DNA of 36,744 nucleotides, from the NCBI GenBank assembly GCA_017886205.1, contig JAFNEO010000030.1, positions 1-36,744 on the forward strand. Direction: 5' to 3'. Shown in pieces: positions 23,186 to 34,104 of the stretch. Numbering within the stretch: position 1 is the stretch's first letter; the number at the start of each line of letters is the position of its first letter. The DNA comes from Candidatus Aminicenantota bacterium. GTDB taxonomy: Bacteria > Acidobacteriota > Aminicenantia > Aminicenantales > UBA8522. The translations under genes and the position numbers were made by a program. Below the pieces are notes generated by a model, which was not told the DNA's origin, ran no database searches, and saw only the letters and a list, made by a program, of their open reading frames with translations.

Positions 23186-25294
23186 TTACTTACTCTTGAG
23201 GTCGAAGACGCCGTCCCACTCCCCAGCCGGAGGTGACTGCATCAGGGTCTGGCAGCGCTCCTTATAGAGAGCGGCCAACGCGTCGCCCTCGATCTCCCCG
23301 AACAGGGCAGCAGCCCTCTCCCAATCCCGGCGCTTATATGCTTCCCGAGCCTCCCCATAGCGGTTGAGCCGCTCCCTTTCAGCGGTAGAAAGGTCGGCCT
23401 TCTCCCCGATGATCTCGTAGACAACGACGGGCTTCGTTTTGCCGACGACCCGGATGATGTCAACCTCGCGGGCGACAATATCGCGTTGGACGAGCCGCCA
23501 GGTCTCCTCTCCGACGAGGATCGGGACTTTATACTGCTTGGAAGCGCCCTCCAGCCGGGCCGCCAGGTTGATAGTGTCGCCCATGGCGGTATAGTCGAAG
23601 CGCCGGCTTGAGCCCATGTTCCCGACGACCGCCACTCCGGAGTTCAGCCCGATGCGCATAGCCACGGCCCGGCCGTATTTTTCCTGGAAACGGGGCTGAA
23701 GCCCGGCCAGGCGCTTCTGACAATCCAGGGCGGCACGGCAGGCCCTCAGGGCATGGTCGGATTGGTCGAGGGGCGCGTTCCAGAAGGCGATGATGGCGTC
23801 TCCCTCGTACTTGTCCAGAGTCCCTCCACTGGAGAGGATGATGTCGGTCATCTCCGAGAGATACTCGTTGAGCAGGCTGACCAGCTCCTCGGGCGCTAGC
23901 GATTCCGAGATGGCGGTGAAACCGGCGACGTCTGAGAAAAACGAGGTGATCTCGCGCTTCTCCCCGCCGAGCCGGAGGAGTGCAGGGTTCTGGATAACCC
24001 TCTCGATGACGTCCGGGCTCAGGTAGTGCCGGAAGACGCTCTTGATAAACCGGCGCTGCTTCCCCTCGACGCTGTAGTTGAGGAGCGAAGCGCCGATAAA
24101 CCCGGTCACAACAGCGAATTCCGGGACGACGAAGTCCAGCCAGAAACCGGAGCGAAACGCCAGCCAGACGGCTCCGCAGGGGAGCGCCAGACACAGGACA
24201 AAAAGGACGATGAGCTGCCAGATCTTCCGCAGGACCGAAGCTCCCACGGCCGTCAGGAGCGAGACGAAGATCAGGAACCCGAAAAAGACGGCCGGCGGCG
24301 GAACCCGGATGAAATCCCTTCGCAGGAGGTTATCCAGCACCGTCGCCTGGATCTCCACTCCGGAGCAGACGCCGCTCAAGGGCGTCGGCCGGTTGTCAAG
24401 GAGCGCCGGCGCGCTGGGGCCGATGAGGACTGTCTTGCCGGAGAATTCGGACGGGGCGACCTGAGGCTCTTTGCCCTCTTCGATCTGCGCCCAGGAGTTG
24501 ATGATGGCAGCGATTTTGAATGTCTTGTAGGTTCCCTCCGGGCCGTGGTACCGGATGATCATCCGGCCCGAGGAGTCGACAGGGACCGGAGGCAGCTTCT
24601 GCCCCTCTCCCACGAATTTTGCCAAAGCCACGGAAATGGAGGGAATCAAGAGACCATTGTAGGATTGGGCCAGCGGCAGACGGCGGAAAACACCGTCCTT
24701 ATCAGGAACGAAAAGGACATTCCCCGCGCCCCGGGCCGCCCCGATCAACTTGTCGACGGGAAGGCTGGCAGACCGGGCAGACGGATACGAAACCTCTGGC
24801 AAGTCTGCTTTGGCCAAGCTGAAACGTTGGAGCGCCGAGGCCGGAACAGCTTCCCATGATTCCTCTTTCTGACTGAGCGTTAGAGCCAGGAAAACGTTTC
24901 CTGACCGCTCCATCGCCCGGGCCATGTCCTGATCATCCTCGATGCCGGCCCGTGAACTCTCGGTGAAAAGAAGGTCAAAAAAGACGGCCTCGGCCCCACC
25001 GGTCCGCAGGTAGTCGATCACCGCGGAATAGACCTGCCGGGGCCAGGGCCAGGGCAGTCCCTGCTGCTCTTCGAAGAAGTCGAGGCTGTACTGGTCAATG
25101 AGGAAGATGACAATGTCCCGGCCGGCCCGCTCCGGCCGGGCTAGAAGCCGCAGCCTGGCATCCCAGGATTTCCATTCCAAAGGCCCGGCCACTTTGAGGC
25201 CGTGGAGCAGGAGGCCAAAGGCAAAGGCGCCGAGTCCCACCAAGAGGCCGCGGACGAGCCTTTTGCGCAGCACCGACTCCGAGCCTTTGGGCAT
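23186..25294 (-). CDS. CHASE2-domain class III adenylate cyclase
   Basis: 702 residues. One N-terminal transmembrane helix (about 14-32), extracytoplasmic CHASE2 sensor (about 40-330), three membrane helices (about 335-405), and a class III cyclase domain (about 440-625). Metal-binding D455 (FFSDVAGFT) and D499 (KYEGDA), adenine-selecting K495 and D567 (FDYTAMGD), and transition-state N576 and R580 (INLAARLE) are all present, so it should make cAMP. A short helical tail of about 60 residues may be TPR-like. It starts 18 bp after the M48 protease gene. The ligand sensed by CHASE2 is unknown. Confidence 0.95.
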   Translation of the reverse strand: MPKGSESVLRKRLVRGLLVGLGAFAFGLLLHGLKVAGPLEWKSWDARLRLLARPERAGRDIVIFLIDQYSLDFFEEQQGLPWPWPRQVYSAVIDYLRTGGAEAVFFDLLFTESSRAGIEDDQDMARAMERSGNVFLALTLSQKEESWEAVPASALQRFSLAKADLPEVSYPSARSASLPVDKLIGAARGAGNVLFVPDKDGVFRRLPLAQSYNGLLIPSISVALAKFVGEGQKLPPVPVDSSGRMIIRYHGPEGTYKTFKIAAIINSWAQIEEGKEPQVAPSEFSGKTVLIGPSAPALLDNRPTPLSGVCSGVEIQATVLDNLLRRDFIRVPPPAVFFGFLIFVSLLTAVGASVLRKIWQLIVLFVLCLALPCGAVWLAFRSGFWLDFVVPEFAVVTGFIGASLLNYSVEGKQRRFIKSVFRHYLSPDVIERVIQNPALLRLGGEKREITSFFSDVAGFTAISESLAPEELVSLLNEYLSEMTDIILSSGGTLDKYEGDAIIAFWNAPLDQSDHALRACRAALDCQKRLAGLQPRFQEKYGRAVAMRIGLNSGVAVVGNMGSSRRFDYTAMGDTINLAARLEGASKQYKVPILVGEETWRLVQRDIVAREVDIIRVVGKTKPVVVYEIIGEKADLSTAERERLNRYGEAREAYKRRDWERAAALFGEIEGDALAALYKERCQTLMQSPPAGEWDGVFDLKSK

Positions 25295-25312
25295 GGTCGA
25301 CCGGTTGTCGCC

Positions 25313-26230
25313 CTATTTCAAAGCCGTAACACTCTGCTCGAACCTCTTGGTGCGGACCGAAGCCTCCGCCGGGACGGAGGACAAAGCGGCGATCCGGCTC
25401 TTCACCTTGTCCATCCTCTGCTCGGCCGAAGGATGGGTTTTGAACCAGCCCTTTCCGGAGGCAGTGGTCGAATCGCCGATCATGGTCTGGAGGAAATCGG
25501 TCAGCCCCTTGGGCGCGTATCCGACCGCCACATCGAACTTGACGGCCAGGTCGTCCGCTTCGTGCTCGTACTTGCGGTCATAGCCCCGGACGACCAGCGT
25601 CTCGAAGACATCACCCAAAGCGCCTTCGAAGGCGGTCGTCAGTTGGGCCACCTCTTCCGACCCATACCGGCGGGCAGCCTCTGTCCCGATGACCCGGAAG
25701 GCATCCACCAGCCGGGACTTCTTGATCGCCTGCAGCCCGTGCTTGGAGCAGACATGTCCCACTTCGTGGGCCAGGATCGAGGCCAGCATCTCTTCGTTTT
25801 TGCAGCGGCGGATCAGGCCCTTGCTGATGAAGATGAACCCCCCCGGCGCGGACAGGGCATTGACTTCTTCTGTGTCCAGAACGAGGAAATGATACCCGGC
25901 GTAGATCTCCGGCCGGTCCGAAGAATAGACGATCGCTTGGCCCAGCGTGTTGATGTAGGTGTTTAGGGCGGCGTTATCGTAGGCCGGGTACTGGGCGAGG
26001 ATAAGGGCGGCGACACTGCGCCCGATATAATACTCCTGCTCTTCGGTGATCTGGGAGAAGGTCGCGCTCACGGCTTGGCTCGTCTTGGCGATCGACTGCC
26101 GGTCGCTCTCCGAAATCTGGCCCGTACCGGCCAGGATATCAGCGCCACTCTGGACGGCCGCGCAGGAGGCGAGGAAGAGGACGGCCGTAAAACCGGCGGA
26201 AACAAGAGCCATTCGTCCGGGTCTGCTCAT
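25313..26230 (-). CDS. M48-family metalloprotease lipoprotein
   Basis: 305 residues. Lipoprotein signal with lipobox LASC (Cys23). Zinc motif HEVGH at 155-159 and third ligand E222 in YEHEADD; the C-terminal GWFKTHPSAEQRMDK motif is typical of BepA/LoiP-like M48 proteases that act in periplasmic quality control of outer-membrane proteins. Its ATG overlaps the TGA of the SH3 gene (ATGA). Confidence 0.93.
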   Translation of the reverse strand: MSRPGRMALVSAGFTAVLFLASCAAVQSGADILAGTGQISESDRQSIAKTSQAVSATFSQITEEQEYYIGRSVAALILAQYPAYDNAALNTYINTLGQAIVYSSDRPEIYAGYHFLVLDTEEVNALSAPGGFIFISKGLIRRCKNEEMLASILAHEVGHVCSKHGLQAIKKSRLVDAFRVIGTEAARRYGSEEVAQLTTAFEGALGDVFETLVVRGYDRKYEHEADDLAVKFDVAVGYAPKGLTDFLQTMIGDSTTASGKGWFKTHPSAEQRMDKVKSRIAALSSVPAEASVRTKRFEQSVTALK

Positions 26231-26712
26231 TGGCCACCCCCGAACTCACCCAACTTCCCTTTCTTCATGAACTCCTCGACCAGGGCGGCGGCGATCTTAA
26301 TCTGGAGCATCCGGTCCACCCAGGCGAAACTCACGTCCTTGTGCTTCGCCCGGTAACTTTCCTCCACCTGCTTGTTGAACCCTTTCCCTGCCAAGGCTAC
26401 TTCGCTCGCCGAAGCCTGGGTCTTGAGCCCCTTGTTCGAGGCCAGGAGGTCGAACTTGGGGACCTCGACGGCACTCGAGTGGACCCACCCCACAACACCT
26501 CCGGACGTCCTTACCTGGATCCAGCCGCCTTGGGCCGAGATCTTCTCAACCTTCTCCCCGGCGCTCAGGGACTGGACGGCCGGCGCGTAGAATTTCGGCG
26601 TGTTGCGCAGACTCGTCGACTGGACCTTGACGGTCAGGGTCTCGGCGACGAGCAGCGAAACGATCAAAATCAGGAGACTGACGGTCATTGTCAAAGGAAT
26701 CGGCCTTTTCAC
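26227..26712 (-). CDS. Bacterial SH3-domain exported protein
   Basis: 161 residues. The GTG at 26712 is preceded by GAGGAGG 5 nt away. Signal or anchor helix (about 7-24), then an SH3b domain (about 27-82: VQSTSLRNTPKFYAPAVQSL to GWIQVRTSGGVVGWVHSSAV), then a helical C-terminal part of unknown role. SH3b domains bind peptidoglycan or peptides. Coupled by a 4-bp overlap to the M48 protease, so the two may act together in the envelope. Confidence 0.85.
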   Translation of the reverse strand: MKRPIPLTMTVSLLILIVSLLVAETLTVKVQSTSLRNTPKFYAPAVQSLSAGEKVEKISAQGGWIQVRTSGGVVGWVHSSAVEVPKFDLLASNKGLKTQASASEVALAGKGFNKQVEESYRAKHKDVSFAWVDRMLQIKIAAALVEEFMKKGKLGEFGGGQ

Positions 26713-26759
26713 CTGCACCTCCTCACTCCTGTCATCATAGATAAATCGAACGCTAAAAA

Positions 26760-28961
26760 TCAAGGTCGGTGCAACAGTGAGGGGAAACCACGGACCAGCT
26801 TCTCCATCAGGAGGCCGTTGCGCCGAACCGGCTTGTCATTTTTGATGGCGATGTAAAGCGCCTTATAGGAGCCAACGACCACACTAAGCTTCTTCGCCCT
26901 GGTCAGGGCGGTGTAGAAGAGGTTCCTCTGAAGCAGGATGTAATGCTGGGTCAGGAGGGGCATGACCACGGCCTGGTACTCACTGCCCTGGGATTTGTGT
27001 ACAGAGACGGCGTAGGCGGGGGTGATGTCGTTAAGGTCGTCCTTCTCGAACCCGACCTGGCGGCCGTCGAAATCGACCAGCAGCCGAAAGTTCGTCTTGT
27101 CGACGTGGACGACGAGCCCGATGTCGCCGTTGAAGACCTCCTTCTCATAGTTATTCCTGATATGCATGACCTTATCCCGGACCCGGAACTCCCTGTTCCC
27201 CACTTTGAGTCCGTCTGAACGGGGGTTGAGCCGTGCCTGGAGCTCGACATTGAGGTTGTCCACTCCGCACTTGCCCTTGTACATCGGGCTGATGACCTGG
27301 ATATGCAAAGAAAGGGCCGGCACCCCGAGTTTCTGGGGGATGTTGAAACAGCATAGGCTCATGATCGTTTGGAAGGACTTGTCCTCATCCTCGTGATGGA
27401 TGAAATAGAAATCGGCGTCCCGGTCCTCACGAGGCGGATAGATCAGGCCCAGGCCCTGGTTCACCCGGTGGGCGTTTTGGACGATGAGGCTTCCCTGCGC
27501 CTGGCGGAAAATCTCGTCGAGTGTCACCACCCCGACCCGTCCGGAGGCGATGATGTCATGAAGAAGATTCCCCGGCCCGACCGACGGCAGCTGGTCCTTG
27601 TCTCCGACTAAGATCAAGCGCATCCCGCTGGGGACGGCTTTGAGCAAAGAATTCATCAGCAGCAGGTCGACCATCGAGGACTCGTCAATGACGAGCGCAT
27701 CGCCCCGGAGAGGATGCCGTTCGTTTCTCTTAAAGCGCCCCTGCTTGGGGTTGTATTCGAGGATCCGGTGGATGGTCTTGGCCTCTTTCCGGGTGGCTTC
27801 GGCCAGCCGCTTGGCGGCCCGGCCCGTGGGCGCGGCCAGCAAGACCTGCCGGCCCCAGCCGTCGAAGACCGCCACCACAGCCCGGACGATCGTCGTCTTC
27901 CCCGTGCCCGGACCGCCCGTGATCACCAGGATCTTCCGCCGGAAACATTCCTGGATGGCCTCTCTTTGCCGGGGGGAGAACTGCAATCCGAGCTCGCGTT
28001 CTACCTCAGAGATCGTCTTTTCCGCATCCGAGGGGAGGGCCGGAGACGGCAGAGAGTCGAGCTCGAGCAGGGAGCGGGCGACATTTTCCTGAGCTTCATA
28101 GAGGTGAGGAAGATAGACGGCCGTCCGCTCGCCGGCCTTTTCAGCTACGACCAGTTTGTACCTAGAAAGATCGTCCAGGGCGGACCGGGCCTTGTCCTCC
28201 TCCACTCCCAGCTCTTCCCGGCAGCTCTGCTCCAGCTCGTCCTGATAAGAAAAGACATGTCCTTGTTCGGTGCCCTTTTCCAAGAGATACAGGATGAAGG
28301 CTTTAACCCTCTCGGCCGAGGCCGGGTCCAGACCCAGTTTCAGGGCGATCTGGTCGGCCGTCTTGAACCCGATTCCCCAAATGTCCAGGCAGAGCTGGTA
28401 GGGATTGCGCTTCAGGACCTGGAAGGACTTTTCCCCGTACTGGCGGTAAACCTTGGTGGCGATGGAGGTCGAGACGTTGTGCTCCTGGAGGAAGATGATG
28501 AGGTCGCGGATGTGTTGATTCTCCGTCCATGACTTTTTGATCTCTTTGAGCTTGACCTCGCCGACGCCCTCGACCTCGAGGATCCGGTCCGGGTGCTCGG
28601 AGATGACCTCGATCGTCTTCTCGCCGAATTTCTTGACGATCCGCCGGGCCAGCACCGGCCCGATGCCCCTGACCAGCCCGGAGGAGAGGAATTTCTCGAT
28701 GCCCTTGACCGAAGACGGGAGGATGGGAATGAAACTCTCCACGCGGAGCTGCTGGCCGAAGCGCGGGTTCATCTCCCAGCGGCCGCTGACGCGCAGGACC
28801 TCGCCCGGCGAGAGAGGGGGGAATGTGCCGATGATGGTGAACTGCCGCCCCTCCTCCAGGGCAAACCGGCAGACCGTGTAGCCATTATCTGGGTTATAGT
28901 AGACGACCTGCTCGATCGTCCCTTCCAGGCATTCCGGCGGGGCGATGATCGGACCCTTCAT
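26760..28961 (-). CDS. recD2: RecD2-type superfamily 1 DNA helicase
   Basis: 733 residues. N-terminal OB-like region (about 10-85); helix-hairpin-helix region with RGIGPVLARRI, VEGVGEVKLKEI and WGIGFKTADQIA (about 97-206); Walker A GGPGTGKT (349-356); motif II DESSMVD (about 426); GDKDQLPS (about 453); C-terminal 2B/UvrD-like part with VSVHKSQGSEY and YTALTRAKK. Length and layout match RecD2, the 5'-3' helicase of organisms without RecBC. The SH3 gene follows by 47 bp, so recD2 probably leads a six-gene operon. Confidence 0.95.
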   Translation of the reverse strand: MKGPIIAPPECLEGTIEQVVYYNPDNGYTVCRFALEEGRQFTIIGTFPPLSPGEVLRVSGRWEMNPRFGQQLRVESFIPILPSSVKGIEKFLSSGLVRGIGPVLARRIVKKFGEKTIEVISEHPDRILEVEGVGEVKLKEIKKSWTENQHIRDLIIFLQEHNVSTSIATKVYRQYGEKSFQVLKRNPYQLCLDIWGIGFKTADQIALKLGLDPASAERVKAFILYLLEKGTEQGHVFSYQDELEQSCREELGVEEDKARSALDDLSRYKLVVAEKAGERTAVYLPHLYEAQENVARSLLELDSLPSPALPSDAEKTISEVERELGLQFSPRQREAIQECFRRKILVITGGPGTGKTTIVRAVVAVFDGWGRQVLLAAPTGRAAKRLAEATRKEAKTIHRILEYNPKQGRFKRNERHPLRGDALVIDESSMVDLLLMNSLLKAVPSGMRLILVGDKDQLPSVGPGNLLHDIIASGRVGVVTLDEIFRQAQGSLIVQNAHRVNQGLGLIYPPREDRDADFYFIHHEDEDKSFQTIMSLCCFNIPQKLGVPALSLHIQVISPMYKGKCGVDNLNVELQARLNPRSDGLKVGNREFRVRDKVMHIRNNYEKEVFNGDIGLVVHVDKTNFRLLVDFDGRQVGFEKDDLNDITPAYAVSVHKSQGSEYQAVVMPLLTQHYILLQRNLFYTALTRAKKLSVVVGSYKALYIAIKNDKPVRRNGLLMEKLVRGFPSLLHRP

Positions 28962-28969
28962 TGCGCTCC

Positions 28970-28998
28970 ATCTTATGCCTTTCTCTTCCTGGGGTCAA
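28970..28998 (-). promoter_or_regulatory. sigma70-type promoter for recD2 operon
   Basis: Minus strand: -35 TTGACC (28998-28993), 17-bp spacer, -10 TAAGAT (28975-28970). Its -10 ends only 8 nt before ATG 28961, so the transcript would be leaderless or nearly so; alternatively GGAG just before the ATG is a real ribosome site and the promoter lies elsewhere. Confidence 0.45.
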
Positions 28999-29046
28999 TA
29001 TGGGCATTGATTGACCGAGGATGGGATTCGTGTTAATTCTAGACCG

Positions 29047-30693
29047 ATGAGATTCCTGCGGGTCCTCATCAATTCTCTGTTGGGCGGGTTGTTCTTCGCC
29101 TTCCTTCTCGCCATTCTGGTGGTCGACCTCAACATCAACCGTCCGGTCGGCGCGGGCTTCTTTGTTCACCTGACCCTGAACCTGGCGCTCATCTATGGTC
29201 TTCTCCTCGCGGCCGTTTGCGGTTTCGGGTTTGTTGTCGGACAATTCTTTTTCGGCCGAGGAGCCCGGATCGCCCTTGTCTCGCCGTCCTTTCTTTCCTT
29301 GAGCTTCTCGCTGCTCATCTTCCTCTTCCTGGCGATATTCAGGACTAATGAACGCTACTTTTCTTCCTTTTTCGGCCCCGAAGTCAGGGCCCGGCTCCTC
29401 ACCCAAACGATCCTCCTCCTGGCGCTCGCATTCCTGGGACTGCTTTGTTTCTTCGGGTTCCGGCGCTCCCGGAAAGCCCTGTTTTTCTGGGCTTATTTTT
29501 TTGTCTTCTTCATTGGTCTGGACTTGGTCCTGGTCCAGAGAGCACATTTTCCCCTGCTTAGAGAGCCATCGGGAACGACCCCACTCCTCGGGAAAAAGAT
29601 CGAAAAAAGGATCACCCTCGTCGGCCTCGACGGACTGAGCTTTGATTTCATCATCCCGCTCATCTCCCTGGGAAAGCTCCCCAATTTCTCTTGGCTCATG
29701 GACAACGGGAACTCGGGGAAGTTGGTCAGCTTCTCCCCCACCGAACCCGTGAGCTTGCAGGCATCATTCAACACGGGAAAGCTGCCGGCGAAACACCGGC
29801 TGCTCTCGGGCCGTCGGTATCGCCTCTGGAAAATGAAAGAAGAACTGGAAACCGTACCCCGCTTCATTCTGTTCAGTCAGCTCACCCGTTTCGGTTTTCT
29901 CAAGATCGCGCCCTTCCGGCCGGTAGTCCGGATACAAGATTTCTGGCGGATTCTCGACGGCAACCGCATCTTCTACCTCGACAGGAGCTGGCCTCCGACC
30001 GCGGAGGGCGCGGCGCCCAGCTGGAAGGGGGAAAAGTTGGCTGCCGATCTCCTGGGTGAGCCTACCCTGCCGGGTGATCTTATCTCCTCCCTCGCCAGGA
30101 ACTCGTTCCTCCGCGACTCCGCTGCCGAAGAATCTGCAAGCGCGGAGCGGAACGAGCACCAGCATCAGGTCTTCCACCTCCGGCTCGACGGTCTCAACAG
30201 CGTCCAGGCCTATTTCTACAAATACAGCTTTCCCCAGCAGTATGGCGACATCGCTCAGGAGCGAATCGAGCGCTATGGGTCGGTAATCGAGCGCTACTAT
30301 GAGTATTATGACGGGCTCATCGGGAAGTTCCTGACCGGGCTGAAGGAGGACGAAATCCTGGTCGTCTATTCGCCCTTCGGGGTGGAACCGCTTCCGCTCT
30401 GGAAGAGGTTCGTCGAGCGACTGCTGGGCGATCCCGACATCTCAGCCTATCACGAGCTCGCCCCGGACGGCGTCGTCTTTTTCTATGGCAAGGGGGTCCG
30501 GAGGGCCAAGCATGAAGAGCCCATCCGGATCGTCGACATCGCCCCGACTCTGCTCTATTTTCTCGGCCTTCCCGTCGGCCGGGACATGGACGGGATCGTC
30601 CGCAGCTCTGTGTTCGGCGACGATTTTATCGCCGAAAACCCCATCATCTATATTTCTTCTTATGAGGAATTCCAGGTCCAGCCGCCCTTGTGA
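29047..30693 (+). CDS. Membrane alkaline-phosphatase-superfamily protein (type I phosphodiesterase-like), possibly inactive
   Basis: 548 residues from ATG 29047; no clear ribosome site. About five membrane helices (residues 1-175), then an extracytoplasmic or cytoplasmic phosphodiesterase/nucleotide-pyrophosphatase-like domain (about 190-548) with VGLDGLSFDFIIPLISLGKLPNF, YYDGLIGKFL and the C-terminal IVDIAPTLLYFLGLPVGRDMDG. The first metal Asp (LDG) and the Asp of YYDGLIG are kept, but the usual SDHGF metal motif reads YSPFG and the usual WTS nucleophile position reads QAS. It may be a degenerate, non-catalytic or altered member. Divergent from recD2. Confidence 0.8.
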   Translation: MRFLRVLINSLLGGLFFAFLLAILVVDLNINRPVGAGFFVHLTLNLALIYGLLLAAVCGFGFVVGQFFFGRGARIALVSPSFLSLSFSLLIFLFLAIFRTNERYFSSFFGPEVRARLLTQTILLLALAFLGLLCFFGFRRSRKALFFWAYFFVFFIGLDLVLVQRAHFPLLREPSGTTPLLGKKIEKRITLVGLDGLSFDFIIPLISLGKLPNFSWLMDNGNSGKLVSFSPTEPVSLQASFNTGKLPAKHRLLSGRRYRLWKMKEELETVPRFILFSQLTRFGFLKIAPFRPVVRIQDFWRILDGNRIFYLDRSWPPTAEGAAPSWKGEKLAADLLGEPTLPGDLISSLARNSFLRDSAAEESASAERNEHQHQVFHLRLDGLNSVQAYFYKYSFPQQYGDIAQERIERYGSVIERYYEYYDGLIGKFLTGLKEDEILVVYSPFGVEPLPLWKRFVERLLGDPDISAYHELAPDGVVFFYGKGVRRAKHEEPIRIVDIAPTLLYFLGLPVGRDMDGIVRSSVFGDDFIAENPIIYISSYEEFQVQPPL

Positions 30694-30717
30694 CTGGGGG
30701 CCGAATCCTGATCCCGC

Positions 30718-31419
30718 TCAGTGGATGACCCGCAGCATGCGGCCCCAGCGGGCTTTGGGAAGAAAACTGGCGACCTTCTTGACCCGCTCGCCGAAGCTTG
30801 TCTTGGTATAGGCGTCGCGCTCGGCCCGGTAGGAGAAATAGATCACCCAGGGCTTTCCCTTGATATAGTCCATCGGAAGAAAGCTCCAGTAGCGGCTGTC
30901 CATGCTGTTATCACGGTTGTCGCCCATGACAAAGCAATGACCGGGCGGAACCACGACCGGTCCGAAGTTGTCCCGGATGGCGTCATCATAGTGGTAGTAT
31001 CCATCTTTGGTAAGTACCTGAGCGTCGTTGTGGACCTTGTAGCTCTCCGTGATCGGCTGGTCGTTGATATAAACCTGCTTGTCCCTGACCTCGATCTTCT
31101 CGCCTTCCATGGCGATAACGCGCTTGACAAAATCCTTGTTCAGCTCCTTGGGGTATTTGAAGACGACGATGTCCTGACGTCGGATGTCCCGGCGCGGCAG
31201 GATGATTCTCTCCAAGGCGGTCGAGGGGGCGGTATAGACGAGCTTGTTGACGAGGAGGAAATCGCCGATGAGCAGCGTCGGCTCCATGGAGCCGGTCGGG
31301 ATCTGGAACGCCTGGACGACAAAAGTCATGACAAAGAAGACGAACACCGCCGTCTCGGCGATCAGCTCGAAATACTCGCGGAATAGGCTTTTCTCACGCG
31401 GCTTCTTTTCTTTGGCCAT
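30718..31419 (-). CDS. lepB: Signal peptidase I
   Basis: 233 residues. One N-terminal membrane helix (about 19-38), nucleophile S44 in PTGSMEPTL, general base K99 in DFVKRVIA, and box GDNRDNSMDSRYW. Cleaves signal peptides of proteins exported by Sec; functionally tied to yajC-secD-secF nearby. Convergent with the phosphodiesterase-like gene and divergent from the YchF-like gene. Confidence 0.95.
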   Translation of the reverse strand: MAKEKKPREKSLFREYFELIAETAVFVFFVMTFVVQAFQIPTGSMEPTLLIGDFLLVNKLVYTAPSTALERIILPRRDIRRQDIVVFKYPKELNKDFVKRVIAMEGEKIEVRDKQVYINDQPITESYKVHNDAQVLTKDGYYHYDDAIRDNFGPVVVPPGHCFVMGDNRDNSMDSRYWSFLPMDYIKGKPWVIYFSYRAERDAYTKTSFGERVKKVASFLPKARWGRMLRVIH

Positions 31420-31442
31420 GTAACACCTTCGTTTAATTCCTT

Positions 31443-31471
31443 AATATACTCGAAATCCCCTATTTCCTCAA
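31443..31471 (-). promoter_or_regulatory. sigma70-type promoter for lepB
   Basis: Minus strand: -35 TTGAGG (31471-31466), 17-bp spacer, -10 TATATT (31448-31443), 24 bp before the lepB ATG. It is back-to-back with the promoter of the YchF-like gene, 4 bp away. Confidence 0.55.
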
Positions 31472-31475
31472 TAGT

Positions 31476-31504
31476 TTGACTTCGATCAGGAAACCGGGTT
31501 TACT
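31476..31504 (+). promoter_or_regulatory. sigma70-type promoter for the ychF-tgt-yajC-secDF operon
   Basis: -35 TTGACT (31476-31481), 17-bp spacer, -10 TTTACT (31499-31504). The -10 ends 6 nt before the GTG start at 31511, predicting a leaderless transcript. Confidence 0.5.
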
Positions 31505-31510
31505 AAGGCC

Positions 31511-34049
<2,539 letters not shown>

Positions 34050-34104
34050 GACTCGGAACGCCCCGGCGTGAGGCGTTCGGAAGACCTCAGGATAAGAGCC
34101 CACT

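Noticed and set aside
20734..25294. Pycsar-type antiphage system
   Set aside because: The cyclase has adenine-selecting residues and a CHASE2 sensor, unlike the pyrimidine cyclases of Pycsar, and the effector is an MscS channel; a signalling role is simpler.
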